The notes under the pieces were generated by a model. The model did no database searches and had not been told where the DNA came from. It saw nothing but the letters and a program-made list of their open reading frames with translations. A program made the position numbers and the translations under genes. From Annona cherimola (Eukaryota > Streptophyta > Magnoliopsida > Magnoliales > Annonaceae), in assembly GCA_030490835.1 (NCBI GenBank), contig CM059972.1, positions 30,917,452-30,981,451 of the forward strand: a DNA stretch of 64,000 bases, in the 5' to 3' direction. Numbering within the stretch: position 1 is the first letter of the stretch; every line of letters starts with the position of its first letter. This document shows positions 45,385 through 59,684 of the stretch, piece by piece.

Positions 45385-47437
45385 TCTTGTAAATGAGCTT
45401 TTTTATGTGGGCTAAACCAGATACTTGCTTAGCCGGGCTAACATGATTATTCATCATTATAAATTTAAAAAAATCCTATTAGCCCTGGCTAAACAAATGG
45501 TTTACTTTACTTACCTAAAAAAACTTATTTAAAATGCTTTTTTTTGCTTTTTTTATACATTTATTTATCTAAATATATTTAACATATAAATCAAAATTTT
45601 ACCATTTTTTATATGTGTATATATTTTTTTGAAATCTTTAAACATCTATTTAAAATACTATTATGTTTAAAAATCTAGAAAAATATATACACATATTCAA
45701 AAATAGTAAACTTTCTTTATATATTAAATACGCTTAAATAAATAAGCGTGTAAAAAAAGTAAAAAAAAAGTTTAAAATAAATTTTTTGAACTAGGCTAAG
45801 CAAACGCCGAGCTAATCAGATCATTTCCTTAGGTGCATTAAAATTTTTGAACGAAAATTTTTTGTTATAAAAATTTTTAAATGAAAGAAAATGATGTGAT
45901 ATAATATGGGTAATGATGATAAGTAAAGAAAATAAAGTTAAAATAGATAGATTAGTTGTATAGAAATAATTAAAAAGTTGTATAAAAGAATGACGTGGAG
46001 GATGAAAATTTTAGATTTAAAAGTTAATAAATTTAAAAAAATTTAGCTTTTAACATACACCCCTCCTATTCTTTGTCACGGTGATAAATATGAGCATTTT
46101 TTTACCTATTAACTCGAATTGTTTATTTCATTATCATTTAGTTAAGAGTAAAAATTAAAATATTAGATTTTTATCATGGCCTGAGAGGCTCGGCCTTGGC
46201 AGTCACTGACCCCGCGATCCAGGATCGAATCTCGTCGACCACACTCCACATTTTCCATCGGCCACTGAGCTCTGGTCGCTGGGAACAAAAAAAATAAAAG
46301 TACAATGGCCGTTTGATATTAGGTGCAATAAATTGGGCCACTAATTTCAAGTCAAGGTTATGGGCCAGTCCTGTAACCGCTGTATGCGAACCACCAGCTT
46401 TATGCCTTGGAAATATAATTAATAAATTAAAATGCCCTGTCACAAAATTTTAGAGGGTGGCTGAGAGGCAGACGATTTTTTTTCATTAGTATATATTACA
46501 TTATCTCAACATGTATTACTATTAAGCACTAAAATATTCTTACAATTTTTCTATTTTTTTCAAACTGACGCATTGGCGTCCATGCAAACGAACTTTTAAG
46601 GGGGGAAAATCCTACGAAAGCTATATTGATCCTTAATTTCAAAAATAATTGAATATTTTCAATTTTACAGTTATTAAATATTATAGTGAAATAAAGTAAA
46701 TAAATGGAAGCCCAATGGAATAATTTAATCGCTTAATTGATTTTCTATTCATATGTTGTCGTCATGGCCAAATTGATCTAAAATAAAAAAGGCGTTTTAA
46801 TTTTCCTTAAAAAATCGCGTATAAATTCTCTAATTTGTAATTAGATCACAGCAAAACATTTATAACCCTATAAATCTTGTGCAGTAGCACATAATTCGGG
46901 CAACTAAAAAATATTTTTTATTTTTTTTGCGCTTAGACGTGAGCTTCACAAGGATGCAATATTTGGAAATTTTTTAAATTCATGTGGTATAATAAAATAT
47001 TAAATAAATTTAAAGAATACCAAATTTAACAAAATGGGTGGGGCACCACATATGTATTCAAATTTTCAAAAATAAGAAGATACATTTTTTGATGGAAAAA
47101 AAATATTTTCTTGAGTTGCTTATAAATCATCTGGTCTACGGGGGACCACAAAAGATATCTATGTAGTCAATTGAAATTGATTTTTTATCTTAACTAAGTA
47201 AATATTGCTAGGCATATTACTTAATATTGGATTCACATATCTATGTAGAAATGTGCAAGTCAATTTCAAATGGCGGCATCACCATCATCAATATTCCAGT
47301 TATTAAGCCTTGTAAGTCGCAGAATGCGCAAGACACTCATCAATTAAGCCCAGTGAGTCATTGAAAGCACAAGACACCAATTCGTCTAGACCCTATTATG
47401 AGAATATCATTGACCACACTACTTGAAAAGGTTGAAT
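45385..47437. repeat. AT block, type alpha (second copy)
   Basis: Near-identical to 1-2046. It stops abruptly at about 47438, where 'gttgaattc' is joined to a beta-type block start. Contains the SINE at 46174-46284. No gene. Confidence 0.8.
46174..46284 (-). mobile_element. tRNA-derived SINE (copy 3)
   Basis: Alpha-type copy, same A-box and B-box positions as 781-890. Confidence 0.55.
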
Positions 47438-47439
47438 TC

Positions 47440-50400
47440 GAGCTAAGCGAATATCTCGCTTAGCTCATCTCAATAACTTATTTACAACACTTTTTTGGGT
47501 TTTTTTTTTCATACTCTTGTTTATTAATGTGTATTTAACCTATAAATTAAACTTTTACCATTTTTTGAATGTGTGTATATATTTTTTAAGCTTTTTAAAA
47601 ATAAAATCCTGAAAATAATATATAATACCCAAAAATGATAAAATTTAGTTTATATGTTGAATACACTTAAATAAACAAATATGTGAAGATAAAAAATTTT
47701 AAAAAAAATCTTTTAAATGAGTTTTTTTATGTGGGCTAATGGGCTAAGCGAGATACTTGCTTAGTTCAGGCTAACATGATCATTCATCGTTATAAAATTA
47801 AAAAATCTTGTTAGCCGAGGCTAAACAAATGGTTTACTTTACTTACCTAAAAAAATTTATTTAAAATACTTTTTTTGCTTTTTTCATACATTTATTTATC
47901 TAAATGTATTTAACATATAAATCAAACTTTTACCATTTTTTATATGTGTATTTTTTTTTTGAAATTTTTAAACATCTATTTTAAATACGATTATGTTTAA
48001 AAATCTAGAAAAATATGTACACATAGTAAAAAATGGTAAACTTTCTTTATATATTAAATACGCTTAAATAAATAAGTGTGTAAAAAAAGTAAAAAAAAAG
48101 TTTTAAATAAATTTTTTGAACTAGGCTAAGCAAAGGCCGAGCTAATCGGATCATTTCCTTAGGTGCATTAAAATTTTTGAATGAAAAGTTTTATTATAAA
48201 AATTTTTAAATGAAATAAAATAATATGATGTAATATGGGTAATGATGATAAATAGAGAAAATAAAGTTAAAATAGATAGATTATTTACATAGAAATAATT
48301 AAAAAGTTGTCCCCCCACCCCGGTTTCTTTGTCACGTGATAAATATGAGTTTTTTTTTACCTATTAACTCGAATTGTTTATTTCATTATCGTTTAGTTAA
48401 AAGTAAAAAATAAAATATTAGATTGTTTATCATGGCCTGAGAGACTCAACCTTAGGGCAGTCACTGACCTGGCGATCCGGGATCGAATCTTGTCGACCAC
48501 ACTCCACATTTGCCATCGACCGCCGAGCTCTGGCCACTGAAAAAAAAAAGTACAACGGCCGTTTGACATTAGGTGCAATATAATTGGGCCACTAATTTCA
48601 AGTCAAAGTTATGGACCAAGCCTATAACCACTATACGCGAACCATCAGCTCTATGCCTTGGAAATACAATTAATAAATTAAAATGCCCTGTCAACAAATT
48701 TTAGAGGGTGACCGAGAGGCAAACGATTTTTTTTCATTGGTATATATTAAATTATCTCAACATGTATTACTATTAAGCACTAAGATATTCTTACAATTTT
48801 TCTATTTTTTTCATACTGACGCATTGGCGTCCATGCAAACGAATTTTTAAGGGGAAAAAATCCTACGAAAGCTATATTGATCCTTAATTTAAAAAATAAT
48901 TGAATATTTTCAATTTTACAGTTATTAAATATTATAGTGAAATAAAGTAAAAAAATGGAAGCCCAATGGAATAATTTAATCGCTTAATTGATTTTCTATT
49001 CATATGTTGTCGTCATGCCCAAATTGATCTAAAATAAAAAAACACGTGTTAATTTTCCTTAAAAAATCACGTATAAATTCTCAAATTTTTTAATTAGATC
49101 ACAGCAAAATATTTCTAATACTATAAATCATGTGCTGCAGCCCGTAATTCGGGAAACTAAAAAATATATATATTGTGCTTAGATGTGAGCTCCAAAAGGA
49201 TGCAATATTTGACAATTTTTTAAATTCATGTGGTATAATAAAATATTAAATAAATTTAAAGAATACCAAATTTAACAAAGCGGGTGGGGCACCACAGATG
49301 TATTCAAATTTTCAAAATTAAGAAGATACATTTTTTTATGGAAAAAAACGATATTTTCTTGAGTTTCTTATAAATCACTTGGTTTACGGGAGGCCACAAA
49401 AGATATCTATGTAGTCAGTTGAAATGATTTTTTTTATCTTAACTTAGTAAATATTACTAGGTATATTGCGTAATATTGGATTAGCATATCTATCTAGAAA
49501 TGTGCAAGTCAATTTCAAATGGGGGCATCAACATCAACAATCTTCCAATTATTAAGTCTCGTAAGTTGCGGAAGGTGCAAGATACTAATCAATTAAGCCC
49601 AGTAAGTTATAGAAAGCGCAAGGCACTAACTCGTCCAAACCCCATTATGAGAATGTCATTGACCACACTACTTGAAAAGGTTGAATTCCAAGCAAATATT
49701 AATCTATAGAGTCATAAGATGTGCATGTTGGTTGGCCAGGTATAAAAAAAATATCAAAAATGCAAAATAGATAAAAGGAAAAAATAAAAAAATAATAATT
49801 TCTTTGTCAAAAAACAACAAATTTTAAGTTAAGTTTTCAAGATATCAAAGCATTTCATGAAAAAAACTAAAAAAATATATTACTTTAATGGATCATGAAG
49901 TGAGAAGTAACCAATTATATTCGTGAAAATTTTTCATGACATTTGCAAAAATTCCATAGCACTCTAAAAAAATCTTATACACACATTGATAAAAATTAGT
50001 GGATACAAAGATGATTTAACATTTTCTCATATAAAGAGATAACTATTAATATCATTATGAAATGTGGTCGATTGTTTTCAAAAAAATAGATCCCTAGATA
50101 CCCTAAAATATGGTGATGGGAAGATTTCAAAAAAATTTTAAAAAAACCCCAAATACCTTGAAATATGGTGAGGGGAAGGAAAAAAAAGAAAAACAATTCC
50201 TAGATACCCTGAAATATGGTGAGGGGTAGAGGAAAAAAAAAGAAAGAAAAAGAAAAAATTCCTAGATACCCTGAAACATAGTGAGGGGAAGAGAAAAAAA
50301 ATCTCTAGATATCCTGAAATATAGTGAGGGAAAGAAGAAAAAAATCTGTAGATACCCTAAAATATGATAAGGAGAGGATAGGAAATTACAATACACCACA

Positions 50401-51823
50401 ATTATATTTTGATACGATAGTTAACTCACTTGGATGGGTTGGTAAAGTTTCATGCATCTGATATCTGCCAGTTGATAGATCATACACTCATGTGCTATGT
50501 AATTTTAGAATACTTCATGAAAAATTATCTCCAATATAAATTAATGAAACTCCTTCAATCAGCAGCCTTGAGAATTTTACAACTTTGCTATTCCTATGAC
50601 TAAAAAAGACAATAATTATTAAAATAATAATAATAATAATAATAATTAAGAAAAAAGAGAGAATTATGAAAATTCATAATAAGATTACAAGAAATTTCCT
50701 ATAGAAAAATTGTTAAAGGCATTCTAAATAGGATAAAATGTATGAAAGAAGAATAAATTATAAACATCATACTAAGCTGCACTAAAAGAAAGAAAAATCT
50801 TTGGTGTCACAATGGGAAAATTAGATTTTTTTTAAACAGACTTACTACCATTTGGTCAACCCATTTAAGGCCTTTCATAGATTTATATTTGAATTTTTAT
50901 CCCATATATTTGCAAGCCCAATCTTGTGAAGGATCCTTGTAGAAAATGGGCTCCCACTGTTTTAAGCCCGCTTCAGAAGTAATGGCCACTAATCGATACA
51001 ACAAATCAGGAGCAATTTGCATTCAAGACGAAGTAAAAAGTAGTTACTCAAGACAATTGAAGCAGAATTGACGTGATGGATGGTTTTGATTAAATAAATA
51101 AATAGTATTTTATGAAGTTTTAATGGTCAAAATAACTTTGACCAAAGAAAGAGGTGGATGTGCAATATTTCAAATGGAGAATAAAAACTACCAAATCTAA
51201 ACCTCTAAATGAAGATCTGAACCGTTAAAGTGGTGAAAGGACATCAATAAGTGTGGGCCCAATCTAAGATCAAGGAAAAATATGTGACGATCAAGGCATA
51301 AATGAAGGACGAAAAATACACAAAATCAATGGCTAGGAAAGAGTTGACTTACTAGCCAAGCAAAACACTGGGCCCATTGGTGGTTTTTAAAAACCACCCA
51401 TAAATTTACCAAGAAATCTAGTTTCAAATAAAATTTTGCAAAAAGAAAAGGTGGAGTTGTGCAAAATAATACCAATGTGCAATTTTCCAAACAACAAAGG
51501 CTACAAAAAGGCCCTTTCTTCCCCTAAAGGGGGCACGCCCAAAACGGTCCAAAAAATTCCTCTTTCACCTATTAATATCATTATGAAATGTGGTGAATTG
51601 TTTTCAAAAAATCAGAGAATAAAAGAAAGGGATCCTTAGATACCTTAAAATATGGTGACGGGAAGATTTCAAAAAAATTAAAAAAAATCCCTAGATACCC
51701 TGAAATATTGTGAGGGGAAGAGAAAAAAAAGAAAGAAAAAGAAAAAATTCCTCAGATATCCTGAAATATAGTGAGGGGAAGAAGAAAAAAAAAGATCTCC
51801 AAATACCCTAAAATACGATAAGG
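47440..51823. repeat. AT block, type beta (second copy)
   Basis: Closely matches 31530-35944, including the foldback MITEs, SINE, hairpin scar (about 50813), LTR-like half, the junction at about 51569 and two minisatellite arrays. It ends where a truncated Sirevirus begins. No gene. Confidence 0.8.
48431..48540 (-). mobile_element. tRNA-derived SINE (copy 4)
   Basis: Beta-type copy matching 32516-32625, with a better-preserved B box (gattcgatcc). Confidence 0.55.
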
Positions 51824-53291
51824 AGAATTGGAAAGCTTTAAAATGCTAGATACAGAGAATATTTCTGAAATGTTTGCTAGATTCTCTAAAATTACTAACG
51901 CTTTGAAAGGTCTTGGAAAGGCTATCTCTGAATCTGAACAGGTCATGAAGATTCTAAGAGCTCTACCAGATTCATGGACTCCAAAGATTACAACAATAGA
52001 AGAAGCAAAAGACCTAAACACCTTAAAGCTAGAAGACTTTATTAGCTCATTAATGTCACATAAGCTAATCAAGAAAAGGAATGAGGATCAACACAAAGGA
52101 AAGAGAACTATTGCACTAAAGGCCACCCGTAACTCAGAAGAGTCTTCCTCCTCGTCTAATAATGGTGATGAAGATATTGCACTTCTCACTCGCAAATTTT
52201 GAAAATTTGTGAGAAAAGAAAGGAACTTCAAGGACTTCAAAGAAAGAACAAGAAGAGAGAAGAAGAAAGAGCCAACGAAGTGCTATAGGTGCGGAGGTGT
52301 GGGACATATGCAAGCTCAATGTTCTACACCGGAAGAGAAGAAGGAAGGACATGAAGGCAGAAAATACCAAAGACCAAAGGGAAGAGGCATGTACGTCAAT
52401 GAAGAGACTTCATCAACAACCAGTTCTTCAACCGACGATAACGATGCAGCAAACTGCGCAAGAATATGCTGCATGGCACGGATTGAACAAGAAGAAGACT
52501 TGTTATGTTTGAACACAACTGAAGTTTTGAAAGAACAAACCACTTCAACAAAGTATACAGAAAATGAAGAGGTAACTTCCAAACTTTTCCATTCTCAATC
52601 TACTTATTCTTCTTTTCAAGAATGCCTCAAATGCGCTGAATTAGAAGAACTGCAAATTGCATATGATTCATTATATGAAGAAATCAAAAAGCTAGGAAAC
52701 AAGTTGTCATTAAAGAGACAACAATGTAACTCAGTTATTATTGTAAATGGAAAACTAGCTGAAAGATCAACAAAACTGAAAGAGAAAAATGAATCATTGT
52801 TGAAAGAAGTAGAGAAATTGAAAAAGGAGAACGAATCATTAAATGAATCATTAGCAAAGTTCTCTAATCCTGGAGAAAATGTGAAGATGTTTCTGAACAT
52901 GACTGCTCAAACAAATAAAAGAGGCCTTGGATATTATACATTTGAGCAAAAAGAAAGTGGCAAATCAAATGTACCAATACTTGGAAAATATCAAACCAAA
53001 ACTGCACTTATATACAAGCCACAAAGGAAAAATATTGTGTGGACTAGAAGGCCAACGTTTGAACCAATGCATACTTGGAGGTCTACTCCAAGATTACCTA
53101 TGGCTTGCAATTTCTGCAATAAAATGGGTCATAAAGCCTATAAGTGTAACTTTAAGAAATTATATGACCATGGTGCAAAATTAGTTTGGGTTCCAAGGAA
53201 CACAAGATTTGGGCTTTCTAAGTTGGAGCAACAAAGGTTGAATAATATTACTAACCCAAATGGACCCATAAAATGGGTACCAAAGAGATGA
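51824..53291 (+). pseudogene. gag of Sirevirus element 2, truncated
   Basis: Missing about the first 100 codons. Starts within ELESFKMLD, corresponding to mid-UBN2 in element 1. One nonsense codon TGA (52200-52202) where element 1 has Arg. Unlike element 1 the first zinc knuckle is complete (CYRCGGVGHMQAQC), as is the second (CNFCNKMGHKAYKC). A coiled-coil-like region rich in Lys/Glu/Ser lies between. Ends WVPKR-stop at the same place as element 1 gag. Confidence 0.85.
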
Positions 53292-53319
53292 TATTTACCT
53301 TTTTATTTTTCAGATTTGT

Positions 53320-56300
53320 TTCAAGGCAAAGGAAAACAATGTATGGTTCATGGACAGCGGTTGTTCAAGGCATATGACCGGAGAAAGAAGTCTATTTCAC
53401 AAACTTAAGCCTTGCAACGATGGAACGGTTGCTTTTGGTAATAATGAGAAAGGTAAAATTAAAGGTAAAGGAAACATATATAGTATTTCAAATGCATGCA
53501 TGGAAGATGTTTTGTTTGTTGAAGGACTCAAGCATAACCTAATAAGCATTAGTCAATTATATGACAAAGGATACAATGTTGTGTTTGAATCATCTATATG
53601 TAATGTATTTGATGGAGAACATATCATGTTTAGTGGAAAAAGACATGGAAATGTATATTTGGTTTCACTTGATGAACTAGATGGTCAATGTCTAATGGTC
53701 ATTGATAATGATCCATGGGTTTGGCATAAAAGGCTTGGACATATAAACATGAGAAATATAAAGACCCTATGGAAGAAAAGTTTGGTAGAAGGTTTGCCTA
53801 AATTGAAATATGACAAGGATAAAATTTGTAAGGCATGTCAATTGTCAAAACAACCTAAAATGCCTTTCTCTACCAAAAAGGAAATCTCCACCACTAGGCT
53901 ACTTGAATTGCTACACATGGATCTATATGGGTCATCCGATATTTTAACCATTGGTGGAAAGAAATATATATTTGTGATTGTTGATGATTTTTCAAGGTTC
54001 ACATGGATAATTCTCTTAGCTAGCAAAGATGAAGTCTTCCCTATGTTTTCAACTTTTATAAATTTGGTGCAAAATGAAAAACAAAGTACTATTATGACTA
54101 TAAGAAGTGACCATGGTGGTGAATTTGAAAACAAACGATTCATAGAGTTATGCAATGAAAAAGGAATTCATCACACATTTTCTGCACCAAGAACTCCACA
54201 ACAAAATGGAGTAGTTGAAAGGAAAAACAGAACTATACAAGAGATGGCTAGAACAATGCTAAATGAGAGCAAATTATCCAAGAAATTTTGGGGTGAAGCT
54301 GTAAGTACAGCTTGTCATGTTTTGAGTCGAGTTACCATTAGAGCAATCTTGAAAAAGACCCCATATGAGCTATGGAAAGGTAGAAAGCCAAATATTTCTT
54401 ATTTTTATGCCTTTGGATGCACATGCTATGTTTTAAACAATGAAAAAACCAATTTGGGAAAATTAAATGCTAAAAGTGATGAGGCAATATTCCTTGGGTA
54501 CTCATCAAATAGCAAAGCATATAGAGTATTCAATAAACGAAACCAAGTGGTAGAAGAGTCCAGACATGTTGTTTTTGATGAAACTAACCCATGCTATAAA
54601 AGAAAAGATGATTTAAGTGATGCAGATGATATAGCAAGCAATTTTGAAAAACTGCATGTGGAAAAGCAAGAAGACTCCATGGAGGAAAGGGTAAGTGAAG
54701 GTAATAACTCCTACAAATCTCCAACAGATTTGAAATTCAAACATGCTCATCCAATTGAACAAGTTATAGGGAATGTATATGAAGGTGTAAAAACTAGAAG
54801 GTCAAAACAAAATATTTGTGGACAATACGCCTTTGTATCTAAAATTGAACCATCCACTATTGATCAAGCTCTTGATGATGAAAACTGGATTATAGCAATG
54901 CAAGAAGAGCTAAATCAATTTGAAAGAAACCAAGTTTGGCACCTTGTTCCTAGACCAAACGATTGTACTGTTATTGGCACCAAGTGGGTCTTTAGGAACA
55001 AATTAGATGAAAGTGGACTTGTAGTGAGAAACAAAGCTAGACTTGTGGCAAAAGGATACTCACAAGAAGAAGGAATAGATTTTGAGGAATCCTATGCCCC
55101 GGTTGCTAGATTGGAAGTAATTCGCATCTTATTAGCTTTTGCATCTCACATGAACTTTAAATTGTTTCAAATGGATGTTAAAAGCGCTTTTTTAAATGGA
55201 TATATAAATGAAGACGTGTATGTTGAACAACCACCTGGATTTGAGGAAAAAGATCAATCTAAATTTGTATACAAGTTAACCAAAGCATTATATGGATTAA
55301 AACAAGCTCCAAGGGCTTGGTATGATAGACTAAGCAAATTCCTGATTGATCATGATTTTCAAAAGGGAAAGGTAGACACCACTTTGTTTATCAAATACAA
55401 AGAAAAAGACATATTGATTATTCAAATTTATGTTGATGATATCATTTTCGGTGCTACTAATGAGACTCTTTGTCAAGAATTTTCTGAGCTTATGCAGAAA
55501 GAATTTGAGATGAGCATGATGGAAGAGCTAAATTTCTTCCTTGGACTGCAAATCAAGCAATTAAATGAAGGAATCTTCATTAACCAGTCAAAGTATATCA
55601 AAGAAATGTTGAAGAAGTTTGGCATGGAAAATAGCAAAGGAGCAAACACGCCTATGAGCTCAACAATCAAAATCGACAAAGATGAAAAAGGAAAAATGGT
55701 TGATTTGAAATTGTATAGAAGCATGATAGGATTTTTGTTGTATTTAACTGCTTCTAGGCCTGATATATTGTTTAGTGTGTGTATGTGCTCTAGATTTCAA
55801 TCATGTCCAAAAGAGTCACACTTGGTAGCTGTGAAAAGAATTTTCCGATACCTAGTTGACACTACCAATATAGGACTTTGGTATCCAAAAGGCTCTAATT
55901 TTGATCTAATCGGCTACTCGGATGCGGATTTTGCCGGTTACAAAGTAGATAGAAAAAGCACTAGTGGAACATGTCAATTTCTTGGAAGCATGTTGGTTTC
56001 ATGGTTTTCAAGAAAATAAACTAGTGTTGCTCTATCTACGGCGGAAGCCGAATACATTGCCGCCAGGAGCTGTTGTGCCCAACTACTTTGGATGAAACAG
56101 CAACTTAGAGACTATGACATGGATTTTAAAGATATACCCATTAAATGTGATAATACTAGTGCCATATGTTTAACTAAGAATCCAGTCTTGCATTCTAGGA
56201 CCAAACATATAAACCTTAGACACCATTTCATTAGAGAACATGTAGAAAATCATGACATATGTTTGGTATATGTAAGAACAGAGGATCAAGTTGCAGACAT

Positions 56301-56373
56301 ATTTACAAAGCCCCTAGCAAAAGAAGCATTTTATAAGATTAGAAATGACATGGGAATGATTGAATTAACTTAG
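53320..56373 (+). pseudogene. pol of Sirevirus element 2 (PR, INT, RT, RNase H)
   Basis: One long frame, +1 relative to gag, with a single nonsense codon TAA at 56017-56019 near the RNase H motifs (element 1 has Gln there). Domains in order: protease [10 protein letters not shown]; zinc motif WHKRLGH...CKAC; integrase D (HMDLYG), D (RSDHGGEF), E ([11 protein letters not shown]); reverse transcriptase with [12 protein letters not shown] and the YVDD box ([12 protein letters not shown]); RNase H with SDADFAG, AEAEYIA and CDNTSAI. The RT region that element 1 lacks is present and uninterrupted. The first in-frame ATG is at 53350, but the frame opens earlier, around 53320. Confidence 0.88.
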
Positions 56374-56375
56374 CA

Positions 56376-56742
56376 TAAACTTAGGGGGAGCACATGTTTA
56401 GGGGGAGCAAACCCACCTATCTCTTTCTTTACCCTCTAACTTTTTGATATATTGACAAAAAGGGGGAGAAGAGTAGGATTTGATATAAGTCCAAAGGGGG
56501 AGAAGAGTAAGACAAAGGAGGAGAATAGTAGGATTTGATATAAGTCCAAAGGGGTAGAAGAGTAGGACAAAGGAGGAGAAGAGTAGGATATGGTTGGAGA
56601 GAAGAGTTTAAATGTTTTCAACTTGAAAGTTTGCATGAGCATATGTTTGTTAAATGTTGAAAGTTTGCTAAACATGTTATTTTTACGTTATTGAAAGGTA
56701 TATACTCAAATCGATTTTGTCAATCATCAAAAAGGGGGAGAT
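56376..56742 (+). repeat. Repeated polypurine tracts of element 2
   Basis: Several purine-rich motifs (agggggagc, aaagggggagaagag, aaaggaggagaagag) occur after pol, two in a tandem unit of about 60 bp containing 'aggatttgatataagtcc'. The last tract, aaaaagggggagat (56729-56742), abuts the 3' LTR and is the functional PPT. Confidence 0.8.
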
Positions 56743-58373
56743 TGTTGGAAATATGTGGAAAATAAGTTAAATCTATGTTTTGATGATTAACAAATCAATT
56801 TGAGTAAGTCTTGGCTACTAACATGTTTGTGGATATGTTTAAGGGATATACATTTGAAGAACATGAAGCATGGAAAGCCAAGTCGTTCCTCAAGTCGACT
56901 CCAAGTTCGACTTCAAGAAGCCAAATCTGTCCAGAGTTGAAAATGGGAAAAGAACAAGTGAAGTCGCAGGCCAAGTCGACTCTACTTGCGACTTGGGAAG
57001 CCAAGTCGCAAACGAAGTCGACTCCAGCATTGACTTCAGTCGGGAAAATCACTCCAGAGCTGAATTTGGGATGGAAGAATGCCGAAGTCGCAAACGAAGT
57101 CGACTCCAGTTGCGACTTGGGCGAAGTCGCGGACGAAGTCGACCCCAAGCTCGACTTGACGTTCTCAAAGCACAAAGATGCAGTTTCAAGCTCATTCCAA
57201 GAATCAACTTAAGATCTCTCAAGACCAAATCAAGGATTCAAGCATGCTCCAAGATGAAGAAATAATCAAGTCATGAAGATCAATATGAATCAAAAGCAAG
57301 CAAGGAGCATGAATATATCATGCAAGATTCAAGTTCTCCTCAAGATTCATTAGGTTCAAGCTAATCCAAGAAAGAATCAAAGACATGCTCTTCAAGATTG
57401 ACAAGATCTACAAGTATAAGGAGCCATTCTAAAATAAAATCAATTAAAGGAAAGAAGCCTAAGCAAAACAAAGCAATCTCCAAATTACTCAAGTTCATCA
57501 AAGCCAACTGACAAAGTGAAGTCGCACCCGAAGTCGACTTCACCTGCGACTTGGGTCAAGTCGATACCCAAGTCGACCCGACCTGGAACTTGAAGTTGCG
57601 ACGGAGAGGCGAAGTCGCACCCGAAGTCGACTCCACCCGCGACTTAGGTCGCAACGGTCGGAATTTATTCGAACGTTGGCGCATTAAATGCGCGCCACCT
57701 ACCTTCTAACGTTAGGATTCCCTCTAAAATTATAAAAGGCATTCATGGTAGACGAGGGAAGTAGCTGAGAATCATTAAGTGTGCTTAACTCTTATATTCA
57801 AGAGCTCTAAAGAGATCAAGCCATTCAAAGAGGAAGAACTTTGCTTCAAATTGCAAGAGCTACATTTCTGAATCTTCAAAGCCTACATTACGAGTTCTTC
57901 TCTGCGCCAAACTGCTTCTACACATCTGTAAAGTGTAGATTTCTTTTGTTATTTCGTTTAATTGTATTAAGCTTGATTTAGCTTGGGTAGCTAAGATCAA
58001 GTGTAAGTAAAGTAGTGTGTGATTGGAGTGGAACTCATCACCTACTTGTGTTGTGTTGTGTTGAAGCCCTCTAGAGCTGAAATCTAGAAGAGAGCAGTGA
58101 CTCTAATTGTATTTGAAAAATACAATAGTGGAACCCAAGTCACAAGAAGTGTGAGCTTGGAAGAGTGGAGTAGGGAGGTTGCCCGAACCACTATAAAAAT
58201 CTTGTGTGCTTGATTTATATTTCTTCTCTCTACATTATAATTGCTTTCCATTTCATTTCTTCATTAAGGGGACTAGATTAATCCGGGGTAAAGTTTCTGT
58301 TTAAGTTATAAATTTTTAAATACCCAATTCACCCCTCCCCTCTTGGGTAATTGTCATCAACTCGGGACCAACA
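56743..58373 (+). repeat. 3' LTR of element 2
   Basis: 1631 bp, TGTTGGAAAT...GGGACCAACA. Contains about eight GTCGAC sites in two clusters (about 56895-57150 and 57530-57640) and a TATA box (TATAAAAGG, 57731-57739). No matching 5' LTR in the window. Confidence 0.9.
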
Positions 58374-59684
58374 AGTCTCATAACTAAACAAATAATATTA
58401 AATACAATGAATGAATTTAATTTTGCATTAGTCATCACATTTTAAAAATAGATTAGAGTTACGTAAAATCACTTCTATGTAATCCGATTAAATAAAAACA
58501 AACCTATAATTAATAGCTTCAGCATATATCATCCTACGAATTCAATTCGATAGGTTGATCTAATTTGGGCCTCCATCTTGATCATTTTTTCAAATTCAAT
58601 CCATCTTTTGCATTTCTATATATTTTTCTTACATAATAAAAATGATATCAATTGGACTTACGTAAAATCACTTAGATCTATGCACTAAAATTTCTGAATG
58701 TTACGAAATCATATATGATTATTATTTTAGATAAGATAGATAGTTTAGATAGTTTAGATATTAAATTAGGATCTTATGGATTCTTATAATAAAGAAATTA
58801 TTTTTAATAGATTTAAAATCACTCTTACGTTATTGTTAATTTTGACAAAGATACAAGTTATAAATTAATATATATTTTGTATATAAGTAAAGCAAATAGT
58901 AACAAATACAAACGATATACTAGAATTGATAAAATAATCAAAATTAGGAACTAGATCGTCTTACTAAGGTGAGTTGGTAAAATGGGTTTTAGTGAAGTTA
59001 TCCTCATATATGCACGAAAGTTCTATCATGCTATGAAATTATATAGAATCACGATTATAAGTAGAATGAATATTTTAGATATTTAGATATTAAGTTAAGA
59101 TCTCATAGGATTCTTATAATAAATAAATTATGTTTAATGAATTTAAAATCACTTGTAAGTGACTTTTAATTTTGAAATCGCTATAAGTCATGAATTAAGA
59201 TGACTTTTGGCATCTATACAAAAGCAAGTAGTGCTAAATATACTCAGTGGCTTAATTAAACAAAATGATCAAGATGGGGGCCCAAAATAGACTATCATAC
59301 TAAAATGAATTAGTGGGACAGGATGCACTGAAGTTACCCTCTCTTTCTCATTTTTTATATATACAGGGCTCTGCTTCTATGTAACTCTTTTCATTTTAAA
59401 TATTTTAATAGTTTATTAAAAACTCACATTATCTATTATTTAGTATTATTTTTATTGTTATAAAAACTCTTTTATTCTTTTAGTATCACTTAATATGGGC
59501 TCCAACTATAAATATGTAAAATCAACATAATAAAATGATTTAATACTAAATATTAATTTTAAATTCGAATTTTCAATGTTTAAAATATCACTAATATATA
59601 GATAAATAATTCTATAAAGTATTATTACATACTAAAACATATCTAAATATATCTAAATATGTTTCCTAATTTACACATAAATAT

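Larger units (their letters stand above)
51824..58373 (+). mobile_element. 5'-truncated Sirevirus-type Ty1/copia retrotransposon (element 2)
   Basis: Begins inside gag (51824), lacking the 5' LTR, PBS and gag start. It runs through gag and pol to a repeated PPT region and a 3' LTR (56743-58373). It is a related but distinct family from element 1: the LTR ends are alike (cccctcccctcttggg...ctcgggaccaaca) but lengths and interiors differ, and the extra 3' ORF is absent. The left junction shares the bases ggaga with the AT block. The right flank resumes at the equivalent of 39144, so about 3.2 kb of host block is missing. Confidence 0.9.
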
